Shown here one piece after another: positions 22,688 through 33,739 of a DNA stretch of 35,898 bases. The DNA is taken from contig JADYYK010000030.1 of assembly GCA_020853705.1 (NCBI GenBank), positions 1-35,898 on the forward strand. Reading direction: 5' to 3'. The position numbers and the translations under genes are program-made. Position 1 is the first letter of the stretch. Every line of letters begins with the position of its first letter. The notes below the pieces were generated by a model. That model did no database searches, was not told the DNA's origin, and saw only the letters and a list, made by a program, of their open reading frames with translations. The stretch comes from Deltaproteobacteria bacterium. GTDB lineage: Bacteria; Myxococcota_A; Polyangia; Haliangiales; JADYYK01.

Positions 22688-22705
22688 CCATGACCTGGCC
22701 GCCCC
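22680..22705. terminator. GC-rich hairpin between PhoH and PilZ genes
   Basis: GGGGCGGGCCA and TGGCCGCCCC pair with one bulged G around a five-base loop. It lies between two convergent genes, partly sharing the G-runs of the quadruplex motif, so it is a likely bidirectional terminator. Confidence 0.5.
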
Positions 22706-22721
22706 GCGAGGTCGGGCGGGG

Positions 22722-23117
22722 CTACTTGCTGGGGATCGGCGGCGGGACCGCGAGCAGCTTCTCGTACTGGTCCTGGCGGGTGCTGGCGATCTCACAGCCG
22801 ACACCCTGACCAAAGCCCACGAAGCGCACCATGCCGGTCACCCGCAGGGGCTGCGCCTCGCCCGGCAGGGCGAAGTCCATGACCACCAGCTCGCCGAGCT
22901 GCTCGGCCGGGACCGGGTCCTGGAAGAAGAAGCCATTGCGGCTGATGTTGGTCACCAGGCGGTAGTACTCGTCCGCCCCGCGGCGCTGCACCGCGAAGAA
23001 GCTGGACTGCACCCGCTCGGCCTTGCGTCGCTCGTGGTCGATCTTCAGGGACAGATCCCAGCTGCCGTCGATCTCCTCCATCACCATCTCGCCCACTCCT
23101 TCGCTCATCGTCTCCAT
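22722..23117 (-). CDS. PilZ-domain protein
   Basis: This 131-residue single-domain protein has the c-di-GMP-binding residues of PilZ: the RxxxR motif in HERRKAERVQ (residues 31-35) and the (D/N)xSxxG motif in VTNISRNGFFF (57-62). It then runs through strands to MVRFVGFGQGVGCEI. It should bind c-di-GMP and act as an adaptor, for example in motility or secretion. The ATG at 23117 has a poor ribosome site, while AGGAG lies eight bases before Met11, so the shorter form (start 23087) is possible. A strong AGGAGG also sits about 26 bases upstream of 23117. Confidence 0.85.
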   Translation of the reverse strand: METMSEGVGEMVMEEIDGSWDLSLKIDHERRKAERVQSSFFAVQRRGADEYYRLVTNISRNGFFFQDPVPAEQLGELVVMDFALPGEAQPLRVTGMVRFVGFGQGVGCEIASTRQDQYEKLLAVPPPIPSK

Positions 23118-23147
23118 GTCCCGTCCATCCCGAAAAAGATGGACCTC

Positions 23148-23175
23148 CTTACAGTGGCCTACACCGTCCAGTCAA
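23148..23175 (-). promoter_or_regulatory. Candidate promoter of the PilZ gene
   Basis: On the minus strand TTGACT and TGTAAG are spaced by 16 bases. The -10 matches four of six. The TTGGTTCG palindrome at 23216-23230 lies 40 bases upstream of the -35. Confidence 0.45.
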
Positions 23176-23215
23176 GTCGAAACCGGATTCAGGGGCAACT
23201 TCCCGGGCGGTTTCA

Positions 23216-23230
23216 ATTGGTTCGACCAAT
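23216..23230. promoter_or_regulatory. TTGGTTCG palindromic element, copy 1
   Basis: ATTGGT-TCG-ACCAAT is a perfect 6-3-6 inverted repeat upstream of the PilZ promoter. A further reverse half-site CGAACCAA follows at 23234-23241. The same core recurs upstream of the Ser/Thr kinase gene at 26079 and, degenerate, at 30960. Confidence 0.55.
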
Positions 23231-23277
23231 GCCCGAACCAACGCCGGCCTGCCGATGCAACGCCAACGCTGTGATCT

Positions 23278-23742
23278 CTATTCCGGTTTGACCGGCTCCT
23301 CGATGGTCAGCTCGAAGCGAGCGGCCTCGCGGACGGCCCGGCAGCTGCGCCCGGCGCAGATGTAGAACAGCGCCTGGGCCGACAGCACGTAGCGCCCGAC
23401 CTTGTCGCCGATGAAGACCAGCTCGAAGCGCGGGGCGTCGGCCCCGGGGTCGACCGCGTCGCGCCGGCGCAGCTTGCGCTTGATGAGCTTCAACCCGGGC
23501 GCCTCCAGCCGCACATACAGCGGGGCGTCGGCCAGCAGACGGCGGCCGGGACCGGGCAGAATGGTCAGGGATACGATGGATTTGCGGCCCACCAGGTAGG
23601 CCCCAGCGGGCGACCGGGCGAGGTAGTAGTCGGGGTCCTCGGCGCGCGCGACCCCGGCGCCCACGCCCAGGCAGCCCCCGACCACCAGGGCGACCAGGGC
23701 CACCATGCCGGCCCTCCGGCCTGCGCCGCGCCGTGCGATCAC
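23278..23742 (-). CDS. Small exported protein of unknown function
   Basis: This 154-residue protein has a signal peptide with a basic start (MIARRGAGRRAG) and a hydrophobic core ending near GVARAEDPDYY. The mature part looks all-beta: RFELVFIGDKVGRYVLSAQALFYIC and then AGRSCRAVREAARFELTI. The Cys pair CAGRSC is reminiscent of the N-terminal domain of DsbD-type proteins, but this is weak. GTG 23742 overlaps the stop of the M16 peptidase gene (GTGA). An ATG at 23706 has GGAGGG before it but would leave a signal peptide with no positive charge, so the GTG is preferred. Confidence 0.65.
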   Translation of the reverse strand: MIARRGAGRRAGMVALVALVVGGCLGVGAGVARAEDPDYYLARSPAGAYLVGRKSIVSLTILPGPGRRLLADAPLYVRLEAPGLKLIKRKLRRRDAVDPGADAPRFELVFIGDKVGRYVLSAQALFYICAGRSCRAVREAARFELTIEEPVKPE

Positions 23743-25055
23743 GCCCGGCGGCTCGCCTTCGCCAGCTGTGGCCGTGGCCCCTCGACCGCCGCCCGCACGT
23801 CACGCTCCGCCTTGGCCGACAGCACCCCGACCGAGACCACCGTCAGCCGCTCGGGCCGGAACACCTCCCCCGCGACCCGGCGCACATCGGCCGCGGTGAC
23901 CGCCTGCATGCGCGCCAGCTTGGCCTGGTACGACAGCGGCGGCCCGAACAGCTCGCCACCCCCGAACCAGCCCGCCAGCGCGTCGGGGTCGTCACACGCG
24001 GCGTCGAGGTCGCACTGGTAGCGCACCAGCGCCTTGCCCAGCTCCGCCGGAGTCGCCTCGGTCTCGGCCAGCTCGTCACACAGCTTGCGCATCTCGGTGA
24101 CCAGGCGGGGCAGCTTGGCGTGGGCGCTGGCGCCGTCCAGCACCAGCAGGCCGCTGTCATGGAAGGTGTCGAGCCCGGCGCCGACCGAGTAGGCCAGCCC
24201 CTGCTGGTCGCACAGCCGGTAGTGCAGGCGGGTCGACATGCCGTCGTCGAGCACACGCAGGATGGTCTGCTGCACGGGGAAGTCGGGGTGGGTCTCGGGG
24301 ATGCCGCGGAAGGCCAGCTGCACCGCGGTCTGGGTGCCGGCGTGGTGCACGTGCTGGTAGCGCGGCCCGTCGGGCTCGGCCGGCGTCGGCGACTGCGCGG
24401 GCTCGCCGGGGTGCAGCTTGCCGAAGGCCTTCTCGGCGTGGGCGTGCACCTCCGACGGATTGACTGGCCCGCTGGCGCACAGCACCAGGTTGCGGGCGCC
24501 GTAGAAGCGCGCCAGGTGGCGCCGGCAGTCGGCCACCGTGAAGCGCTCCACGTTGGCCACCGGCCCGGTGATGGACGCCCCCAGGGCGTGGTCGGCGAAG
24601 GCCAGCCGGCGGGTCAGGTCATCGACATTGATGAGCTGGCCGTCCTCGTCGAAGTCCTCGAGGATCTCCTCCAGGATCATCTCGCGCTCGAGGTCGATCT
24701 GCATGAACTGGGGATCGGTGAAGATCTCGCCCAGCAGCTGGATCCCCGCCCCGACCTGCCCGGCCGCCAGCGCGATCTGGTACAGCGAGTAGTCGCGCCC
24801 GGTCTCGGCGTACAGCGTTCCGCCCAGCGACTCGATGGCGAAGTTCAGCTGGTACGAGCTGGGGTGGCTGGCGGTGCCACGGAACAGCATGTGCTCGAGG
24901 AAGTGCGACAGCCCGTTGTCGGCTGCCGTCTCGTAGCGTGAGCCGACCTTGGCGTAGACCACGACCGACGCGGTGTGCAGATGCGGCAGCTCGAGGGAGA
25001 CCACGCGCAAACCGTTCGCGAGCACGGTCTTGGCGTGCGAAATCGAAGGGACCAT
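23739..25055 (-). CDS. M16-family zinc peptidase (processing-peptidase type)
   Basis: This 438-residue protein has the inverted zinc motif HFLEH (His51, Glu54, His55) and the downstream ligand region EREMILEEI (Glu129 or Glu130). The C-terminal M16 half contains GIPETHPDFPVQQTILRVLDDGMSTRLHYRLCDQ, with the R/Y substrate-binding pattern. The length is that of a single-chain MPP/YmxG-type peptidase. It lacks a signal peptide, so it is probably cytoplasmic. The ATG at 25055 is chosen because family homology starts at once (VLANGLRVVSLELPH). It is divergent from the response-regulator gene with only 28 bases between starts, and is followed by the small exported protein gene. Confidence 0.9.
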   Translation of the reverse strand: MVPSISHAKTVLANGLRVVSLELPHLHTASVVVYAKVGSRYETAADNGLSHFLEHMLFRGTASHPSSYQLNFAIESLGGTLYAETGRDYSLYQIALAAGQVGAGIQLLGEIFTDPQFMQIDLEREMILEEILEDFDEDGQLINVDDLTRRLAFADHALGASITGPVANVERFTVADCRRHLARFYGARNLVLCASGPVNPSEVHAHAEKAFGKLHPGEPAQSPTPAEPDGPRYQHVHHAGTQTAVQLAFRGIPETHPDFPVQQTILRVLDDGMSTRLHYRLCDQQGLAYSVGAGLDTFHDSGLLVLDGASAHAKLPRLVTEMRKLCDELAETEATPAELGKALVRYQCDLDAACDDPDALAGWFGGGELFGPPLSYQAKLARMQAVTAADVRRVAGEVFRPERLTVVSVGVLSAKAERDVRAAVEGPRPQLAKASRRA

Positions 25056-25083
25056 TTGCCCACATGGTAGTATCCTCGGCCTC

Positions 25084-25977
<894 letters not shown>

Positions 25978-26018
25978 TCGTCTCCAGCCCCCAGTCTGCA
26001 GCCCCCAGATGATCGCGC

Positions 26019-26036
26019 GACTCTGACAATAGAGTC
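26019..26036. terminator. Weak hairpin after the response regulator gene
   Basis: GACTCT and AGAGTC form a 6-bp stem around GACAAT, about 40 bases after the stop, with further partial pairing of the flanking GC bases. There is no T-run, so assignment as a terminator is tentative. Confidence 0.3.
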
Positions 26037-26078
26037 CGCGAGGTCACAATGCCGCGCTGCGCTCGTGAGGTGACCAAC

Positions 26079-26093
26079 ATTGGTTCGACCTAT
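26079..26093. promoter_or_regulatory. TTGGTTCG palindromic element, copy 2
   Basis: ATTGGT-TCG-ACCTAT differs from copy 1 at one position. An additional ACCAA half-site precedes it (26073-26077). It lies 41 bases upstream of the -35 of the kinase promoter, almost the same spacing as copy 1 to the PilZ promoter. Confidence 0.5.
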
Positions 26094-26134
26094 TTGGGGC
26101 GGCCCGGCCCGTGGGCATAACCCTCATCTTCTCG

Positions 26135-26164
26135 TTGACCCAGCTTACAGAACGGTCCTATCCT
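26135..26164 (+). promoter_or_regulatory. Candidate promoter of the Ser/Thr kinase gene
   Basis: TTGACC and TATCCT are separated by 18 bases in a locally AT-richer stretch. The start codon is 57 bases beyond the -10, with GGAGG three bases before it. Confidence 0.5.
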
Positions 26165-26220
26165 GAAGCCAAGCGTTTTCGACCGTCGTTCAGTGGTCGG
26201 GGCCGGCTCTGCGGAGGTGG

Positions 26221-29436
<3,216 letters not shown>

Positions 29437-29449
29437 CGTCGGGGCGGAC

Positions 29450-29468
29450 GGGTCGCCGCGAGCGGCCC
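29450..29468. terminator. Hairpin between convergent kinase and TIGR04552-like genes
   Basis: GGGTCGC and GCGGCCC pair (one G-U in RNA) around CGCGA, in the 40-base gap between the two stops. Confidence 0.4.
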
Positions 29469-29476
29469 TTCGTGGG

Positions 29477-30649
29477 CTAACCGCTGCTCGACGGATCGTC
29501 GTTGGGACGATTGGTCGGCAGACGGCCGTTGTTGTCGTCGCGCAGGCCGTGGACGCCGCGGGTCAGGCGGGCCTTGACGCGGTTCTTCTGGCGGTCCTTG
29601 TAGGCCGTGTGGCTGGCGTCGCCGCGCTCGTTGGCCTCGGCGGTGGCGGCGTCCACGACCTGGAACTCGGTCAGCACGTAGACCACCGGGCCGAGCTCCT
29701 GGTACAGCGGGTTGTCCTGGTGGCCGGGCAGGCGGTCGACGCGGATGGGCAGGTCGGCCACGAAGTTGACGATCTTGAAGTCGGCCGCCGAGAACTCGTT
29801 GATGGGCTGCGTCAGCTTGGCCGCCGGCGTGGGCGCGCGCTCGGGGCGCGGCTCGGGATCGGGATCGGCGTCGAGCTGCAGGTCGGCCAGGTGCACCTGC
29901 GCGGACGCGGTCTGGGTCAAGAGGTCGACCGCGACGAGGTCGTTGACCGACTCGCCCGGCACCACGTAGTTGAACGGGATGATCCGCTGCGTCAGCTCGG
30001 CCAGCACGGGCACGATGTCATCGCGGCCACGCGTGATGACGCGGAAGCGCAGCTTGTCGTAGACGTGCGCGGCCAGGGTCTGCTTCTTGGCCAGCAGCTT
30101 GGTGATGAGCGAGTCGTGCTCCTTGCGGCTCCAGGCGAACTCGACGATGGGCAGGCCGGCGGCGCGGATGTCCTCCACCACCTTGACCACCTTGCCCTCG
30201 ACGATGTGGAAGAAGGCGTCGTCGGAGATGGGCAGCTTGGTCAGGAGCTCGCGGCCCGCCAGGTGCTGGATGATGTGCATGACCTTGAGGACGATGCAGG
30301 CGTAGGTCTGCCGGCGCCCCTTCTGCGAGGCCAGCATCAGGAGCTCGCGCGCCGGGATCTCCTCGGCGACCTCGGGCGGGATGCGGAACGAGAAGTTGCG
30401 GGTCAGGTACTCGACCGCCAGTTCGCGCAGATCCTCGAGCCGGGCCACGTCGTCATCGTCACCGGGGTCGAGCTCGTTGACCCGCAGGAAGCGATCGACC
30501 TCGTCGTACGAGGAGAACGCCAGCTTGTGCCAGTCGATGACCGAGCCGCCCCGCAGCAGCAGCCGCACGGCCTCGACGTCGGACAGCCCGAGCCCCGCGA
30601 GAGCGCGTCCGAGCGCCGGTGAGGGCGGGCTGGAGGTAGGGACGGCCAC
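29477..30649 (-). CDS. TIGR04552-like protein with RelA/SpoT-like core
   Basis: This 390-residue soluble protein resembles the uncharacterised TIGR04552 family, known mainly from myxobacteria; this is from recognition, not search. The centre reads FAWSRKEHDSLITKLLAKKQ and then VYDKLRFRVITRGRDDIVPVLAELTQRIIPFNYVVPGES. It looks like the start of a RelA/SpoT (p)ppGpp synthetase fold (SRxK...K then DxxxxRVI), but the later H/Y catalytic part is not apparent. It may be a nucleotide-binding or degenerate nucleotidyltransferase relative. The only good start is GTG 30649, without a ribosome site. A perfect 19-bp palindrome lies 18 bases upstream. Confidence 0.65.
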   Translation of the reverse strand: MAVPTSSPPSPALGRALAGLGLSDVEAVRLLLRGGSVIDWHKLAFSSYDEVDRFLRVNELDPGDDDDVARLEDLRELAVEYLTRNFSFRIPPEVAEEIPARELLMLASQKGRRQTYACIVLKVMHIIQHLAGRELLTKLPISDDAFFHIVEGKVVKVVEDIRAAGLPIVEFAWSRKEHDSLITKLLAKKQTLAAHVYDKLRFRVITRGRDDIVPVLAELTQRIIPFNYVVPGESVNDLVAVDLLTQTASAQVHLADLQLDADPDPEPRPERAPTPAAKLTQPINEFSAADFKIVNFVADLPIRVDRLPGHQDNPLYQELGPVVYVLTEFQVVDAATAEANERGDASHTAYKDRQKNRVKARLTRGVHGLRDDNNGRLPTNRPNDDPSSSG

Positions 30650-30667
30650 AGGTTTACCAGTTGGTGA

Positions 30668-30686
30668 TCGCCTGGTGACCAGGCGA
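30668..30686. promoter_or_regulatory. Perfect 19-bp palindrome upstream of the TIGR04552-like gene
   Basis: TCGCCTGGT-G-ACCAGGCGA is an exact 9-1-9 inverted repeat, 18 bases before the GTG start. With one central base it is a poor hairpin but a good dimeric operator. If the weak TTGTAC/TAAGCT promoter is used, it would cover the transcription start. Confidence 0.55.
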
Positions 30687-30959
30687 CCGGACGAGCTTAG
30701 CGTCGGGCGGGGGGCGCGTACAAGGGCGTTCGAGGGGCTGCCGAAGGCTACCGGCCGAGGCGCAGAGTGCTCCAGAAAAGTCCAACAGTTACGAACGCTA
30801 CCACGACATTGCCAAGTACGTGCATGCGGCCTCGCTAGGGTCGGTGGGATTGCGGCTTACCCACATCAGAGTACAGCGCGTGTGAGACGGAGCGCAATTT
30901 CTCATGCACAACGGCGCCAAGGCAACCCAAATTCTGCGACAAAAAGCACAACCGTTCCG

Positions 30960-30974
30960 ATTGGTTGGACCAGC
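30960..30974. promoter_or_regulatory. TTGGTTCG palindromic element, degenerate copy 3
   Basis: ATTGGTTGGACCAGC keeps TTGGT and ACCA of the element seen at 23216 and 26079. On the minus strand a TTGCCT-like -35 follows 34 bases later, but its -10 is poor. Confidence 0.3.
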
Positions 30975-30995
30975 TGCCGCCATGCCACAGCGAAG

Positions 30996-32468
30996 TCACG
31001 GATTCTCCGCCACGCCCAGGTTCGCGTAGTCGGTCCCATCGACGCTCGCCCTCCCGTAGTAGAGCAGGTAGCGCTCGCCTTCGGGGGCCTCGACCACGGC
31101 TGGAGACAGCTCGGACGGGTGCACCAGGAAGCCCTCGATGCGATCGAACACCGGGTTCCAGGGGTGCGGCACCAGCATCGACAGGCGCCCGCCGGCAAAA
31201 GTTGCGCTGGCGAACCCGATCGAGAAGTTGGGCGGGATGGGCGTCAGCACCCCGAGCTTCTTGGCCGCCGCGCTCTCCTCGCCGCGGGCCGCGAACCACA
31301 GCCGGACCGCGGTGTCGCCACGCGCGCCCGGCAGCAGCTCGACGGTGGGTGAGGTGATGAGGTCGACGCGTCGCCAAAGGGTGGGATCGGTGACCTGCGC
31401 GGCGGTCAGCACGCGGCCGTCGCCGCTACGCGTGAAGCTGGCGGTGGCGCCGCCCGCGACGGCCAGGCCGAGCCCCGCGCCGGTGCCGCCCTCGTAGAAC
31501 AGCAGGGTCTCGCCGCTGGGGGCGACGGCGGCGGCGGGGGCACCGACGCGGGTGCCTTCCCAGCTGGCGCTGGCGGTCAGCACCCGGGTGCGGCCGGTCC
31601 AGGTGCGGCCGTCGTCGCTGCTCTGCGCGCGCGCGATGGCGACGCCGGCCGACTCGAAGTACATGGTCAGACGGCCTTCGGCGTCGCGCACCACGGACGG
31701 GGCGTCGACGCGCATGGCGTCCTCGGCCGCGGGCGCCAGCACCGCGCGATCGGCAGGATCGAGGCGGAAGGCCTGGCCGTCGTCGCTGTCGGCGCGGTAG
31801 ATCGCGGTCACGCCGCCGGGCTCGTCGAGGGCCAGGAACATCAGGAACGGGCGCTTCTCTCCGGGGACGATCAGCACCGTGGGCTCGCGCGCGGTGCGCG
31901 GGCGGCGCTGCACCTTGCACGAGCGGCCGGGGAACATGCTGCACGCGACGTCGGAGTCGCAGGGATCGACCACGCAGCGGCGCGGCGTCGCGGTGCCGCA
32001 GCGCTCGCCGGTCTGACACTGGGTGTCGGCCGTGCACGGGCCAGAGCGACAGACCTGGTTGATGCAGCTCTCGCCTCTGCCACAGTCGGCGCGCGACGCG
32101 CACGGGCGGTCGCAGCGATTGTCGACGAACGAGCACACCCGGCCGAAGCCGCACTCGGCCGACGCGGTGCAGAACTGCACCGTGCACAGGCCGCACACGC
32201 AGCGCTCGCGGCTGCGACAGTCGGCGTCGGCGTCGCACGACGCGCCCGGCTGCGCGCGATCACAGTAGCCGCCGGGCAGGCTGGTGGGCGGCCCCAGGCG
32301 ATCGTTGCCGGCGCAGATGCGCACCTCGCCGAGGTCGGTGTAGGGCGCCACGCCGTCGCCGATGCGGCGCCCGGTGAAGCTGTCGGTCGGGCCGAAGCCG
32401 CAGCCGCGGTTGGCTCCCACCGTGATGCCCAGCAGGGCGGCCAGCAGCATGGCGTGCGAGCGCTTCAA
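30996..32468 (-). CDS. Exported Cys-rich protein with propeller-like C-terminal region
   Basis: This 490-residue protein has a signal sequence (MKRSHAMLLAALLGITVGA). A region of about 130 residues follows with many Cys in C-x-x-D-x-D-C and C-x-x-G-x-C patterns (for example CDADADCRSRERCVCGLC and CASRADCGRGESC), typical of small disulfide-rich repeats in myxobacterial surface proteins. The C-terminal 290 residues show repeated strands such as RPFLMFLALDEPG, LTMYFESAG, SSDDGRTW and LLYYGRASVDG, like a five-bladed glycosidase- or BNR-type propeller. TTG 32468 overlaps the stop of the FadL-like gene (TTGA) and gives a basic signal-peptide start; ATG 32450 is the alternative. It is the last gene of a three-gene operon. 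Confidence 0.7.
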   Translation of the reverse strand: MKRSHAMLLAALLGITVGANRGCGFGPTDSFTGRRIGDGVAPYTDLGEVRICAGNDRLGPPTSLPGGYCDRAQPGASCDADADCRSRERCVCGLCTVQFCTASAECGFGRVCSFVDNRCDRPCASRADCGRGESCINQVCRSGPCTADTQCQTGERCGTATPRRCVVDPCDSDVACSMFPGRSCKVQRRPRTAREPTVLIVPGEKRPFLMFLALDEPGGVTAIYRADSDDGQAFRLDPADRAVLAPAAEDAMRVDAPSVVRDAEGRLTMYFESAGVAIARAQSSDDGRTWTGRTRVLTASASWEGTRVGAPAAAVAPSGETLLFYEGGTGAGLGLAVAGGATASFTRSGDGRVLTAAQVTDPTLWRRVDLITSPTVELLPGARGDTAVRLWFAARGEESAAAKKLGVLTPIPPNFSIGFASATFAGGRLSMLVPHPWNPVFDRIEGFLVHPSELSPAVVEAPEGERYLLYYGRASVDGTDYANLGVAENP

Positions 32469-33739
32469 AACTGCACCTTGGCGGACACCGTGCCGCCGAT
32501 GATGGCGCCGCCCGAGGAGAAGCCGCGGCCGGGGAACAGGGCCTGGTTCTTGACGGTGTCGCGGCCGCGCAGGAAGTGGCCCGACAGCGCGGCCTCGAAG
32601 GTCACCGGTCCGCGCAGGAAGCGGCCCGCGCCGGTGGTCCAGCCCGCGCCGAGGGAGGCGATGTGGCGATCGTTGTCGGCCAGCGAGGGCAGGCCGGTCT
32701 GCGCCGGGACCGGCGACGGCTCGAAGCCATAGCCCGCGCGCAGCGCCAGGGTCTGACAGCCGCCGCGCACATCGTGGCGCCACTCGGCGCCGGCGCGGAA
32801 CGACACCGTGTCGGCGAAGTTGTCGGGCGGAAACAGCGCCGACACCAGCGGTGGCGTGATGCCGAGCTCGACCAGCACGCGCACGTCGGGCAGCCCGCCA
32901 CGCAGGTGTGACCAGGCGTTCCACGCCGCGTCGGCGGCCACCGTGAGATCGGGCGTGACGTCATAGGCGATCCCGGCCGCGACCTTGGCCGGGGTGTAGT
33001 AGCTCGACGAGCGCACGCTGATGACGGCGTCGCCCGACACCGCGGCGGCATCGACGTTGGCGACGATGTCGAGGCCGAGGCGCAGGTCGAGCGCGCCGCG
33101 CGCGCTGGCGCCGATGCGCAGGCGCGGGATCGGCGTCACGATGACGCCGCCCACGGGGGCCGCGCGCGTCGGCATCACGAGATCGATGGCCGACTCGCCG
33201 ACCTGCTCGCCGCCGACCACGCCGACGTTGAAGGTGATGCCGCCGATGGCGTCGGCCAGGATGTGCGCCCCGGCGCCGATGGCCAGCCACGGCGTGGGCC
33301 GGAACGCCAGCACGGGGTCGACCTCGATGCGGTGCGGGTTGTCGAGCAGGACGAAGTGCGGCTCGCTGGCCGGGATGAGCTGGATGCGGGCCAGGAAGTC
33401 GTCGGGCAGGTGCAGCGCCACGCCGAGCGCGATCACCGGCGCGCGCCACAGCGGGATGGCCAGCCCCAGGGTGACGCCGTGGGCGTCGAGCACCTGGGCG
33501 TCGCGGCCGTCGAGCTCGAGGGCGAAGTGGTGATAGCCGTAGGCGCTGAGGCCCTCGGCGCGATCGGTCAGCGCCACCCCGGCCGGGTTGGCGTGCACCG
33601 CCTCGGCGCCGCGTACGTCGGCGACCACCGCCGACATGGCCTCGCCGCGCGGCCCCAGGCCGAACAGATCGAGCGGGCTGGCCTGCACGGCGCCGGGGAC
33701 CAGCACGGCGAGCAGCGCCAGCGCGCGCGCGGCCCTCAC
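32465..33739 (-). CDS. FadL/OMPP1-like outer-membrane transport protein
   Basis: This 424-residue protein has a signal peptide (to about 20, VQA) and the mature start SPLDLFGLGPRGEAMSAVVADVRGAEAVHANPAG, typical of FadL-family barrels (the NPAG motif near the N-terminus). Many barrel strands follow up to VSAKVQF with the terminal Phe. Such proteins pass hydrophobic molecules, for example fatty acids or aromatics. It is a relative of the next gene upstream, sharing DLFGLG and the GFEPSPVPAQ/GVETSPVPAQ strand, so an old tandem duplication is likely. GTG 33739 overlaps that gene's stop (GTGA). Confidence 0.8.
   Translation of the reverse strand: MRAARALALLAVLVPGAVQASPLDLFGLGPRGEAMSAVVADVRGAEAVHANPAGVALTDRAEGLSAYGYHHFALELDGRDAQVLDAHGVTLGLAIPLWRAPVIALGVALHLPDDFLARIQLIPASEPHFVLLDNPHRIEVDPVLAFRPTPWLAIGAGAHILADAIGGITFNVGVVGGEQVGESAIDLVMPTRAAPVGGVIVTPIPRLRIGASARGALDLRLGLDIVANVDAAAVSGDAVISVRSSSYYTPAKVAAGIAYDVTPDLTVAADAAWNAWSHLRGGLPDVRVLVELGITPPLVSALFPPDNFADTVSFRAGAEWRHDVRGGCQTLALRAGYGFEPSPVPAQTGLPSLADNDRHIASLGAGWTTGAGRFLRGPVTFEAALSGHFLRGRDTVKNQALFPGRGFSSGGAIIGGTVSAKVQF

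Larger units (their letters stand above)
30650..30995. other. 346-bp intergenic region, AT-richer than its surroundings
   Basis: No convincing gene is seen. It holds a 19-bp palindrome (30668-30686), a possible minus-strand promoter (TTGTAC at 30723-30718 and TAAGCT at 30699-30694, 18 bases apart) and a degenerate TTGGTTCG element (30960-30974). The 30780-30960 part is clearly less GC-rich than coding DNA. It could carry a long 5' leader or a small RNA for the minus-strand gene. A 61-codon frame (30798-30983) is present but has odd Cys-rich content and no ribosome site. Confidence 0.4.

Noticed and set aside
30901..30925. Sigma-54 type promoter (GG and GC elements)
   Set aside because: Spacing between the GG and GC pairs is nine bases, not ten, and the flanking consensus is poor.
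30798..30983. 61-codon minus-strand frame in the long intergenic region
   Set aside because: No ribosome site, no signal or domain, and Cys-rich random-looking content; kept only as a note in the intergenic entry.
30381..31352. 323-codon plus-strand frame
   Set aside because: It crosses two genes on the other strand and an intergenic region, with no coherent domain.
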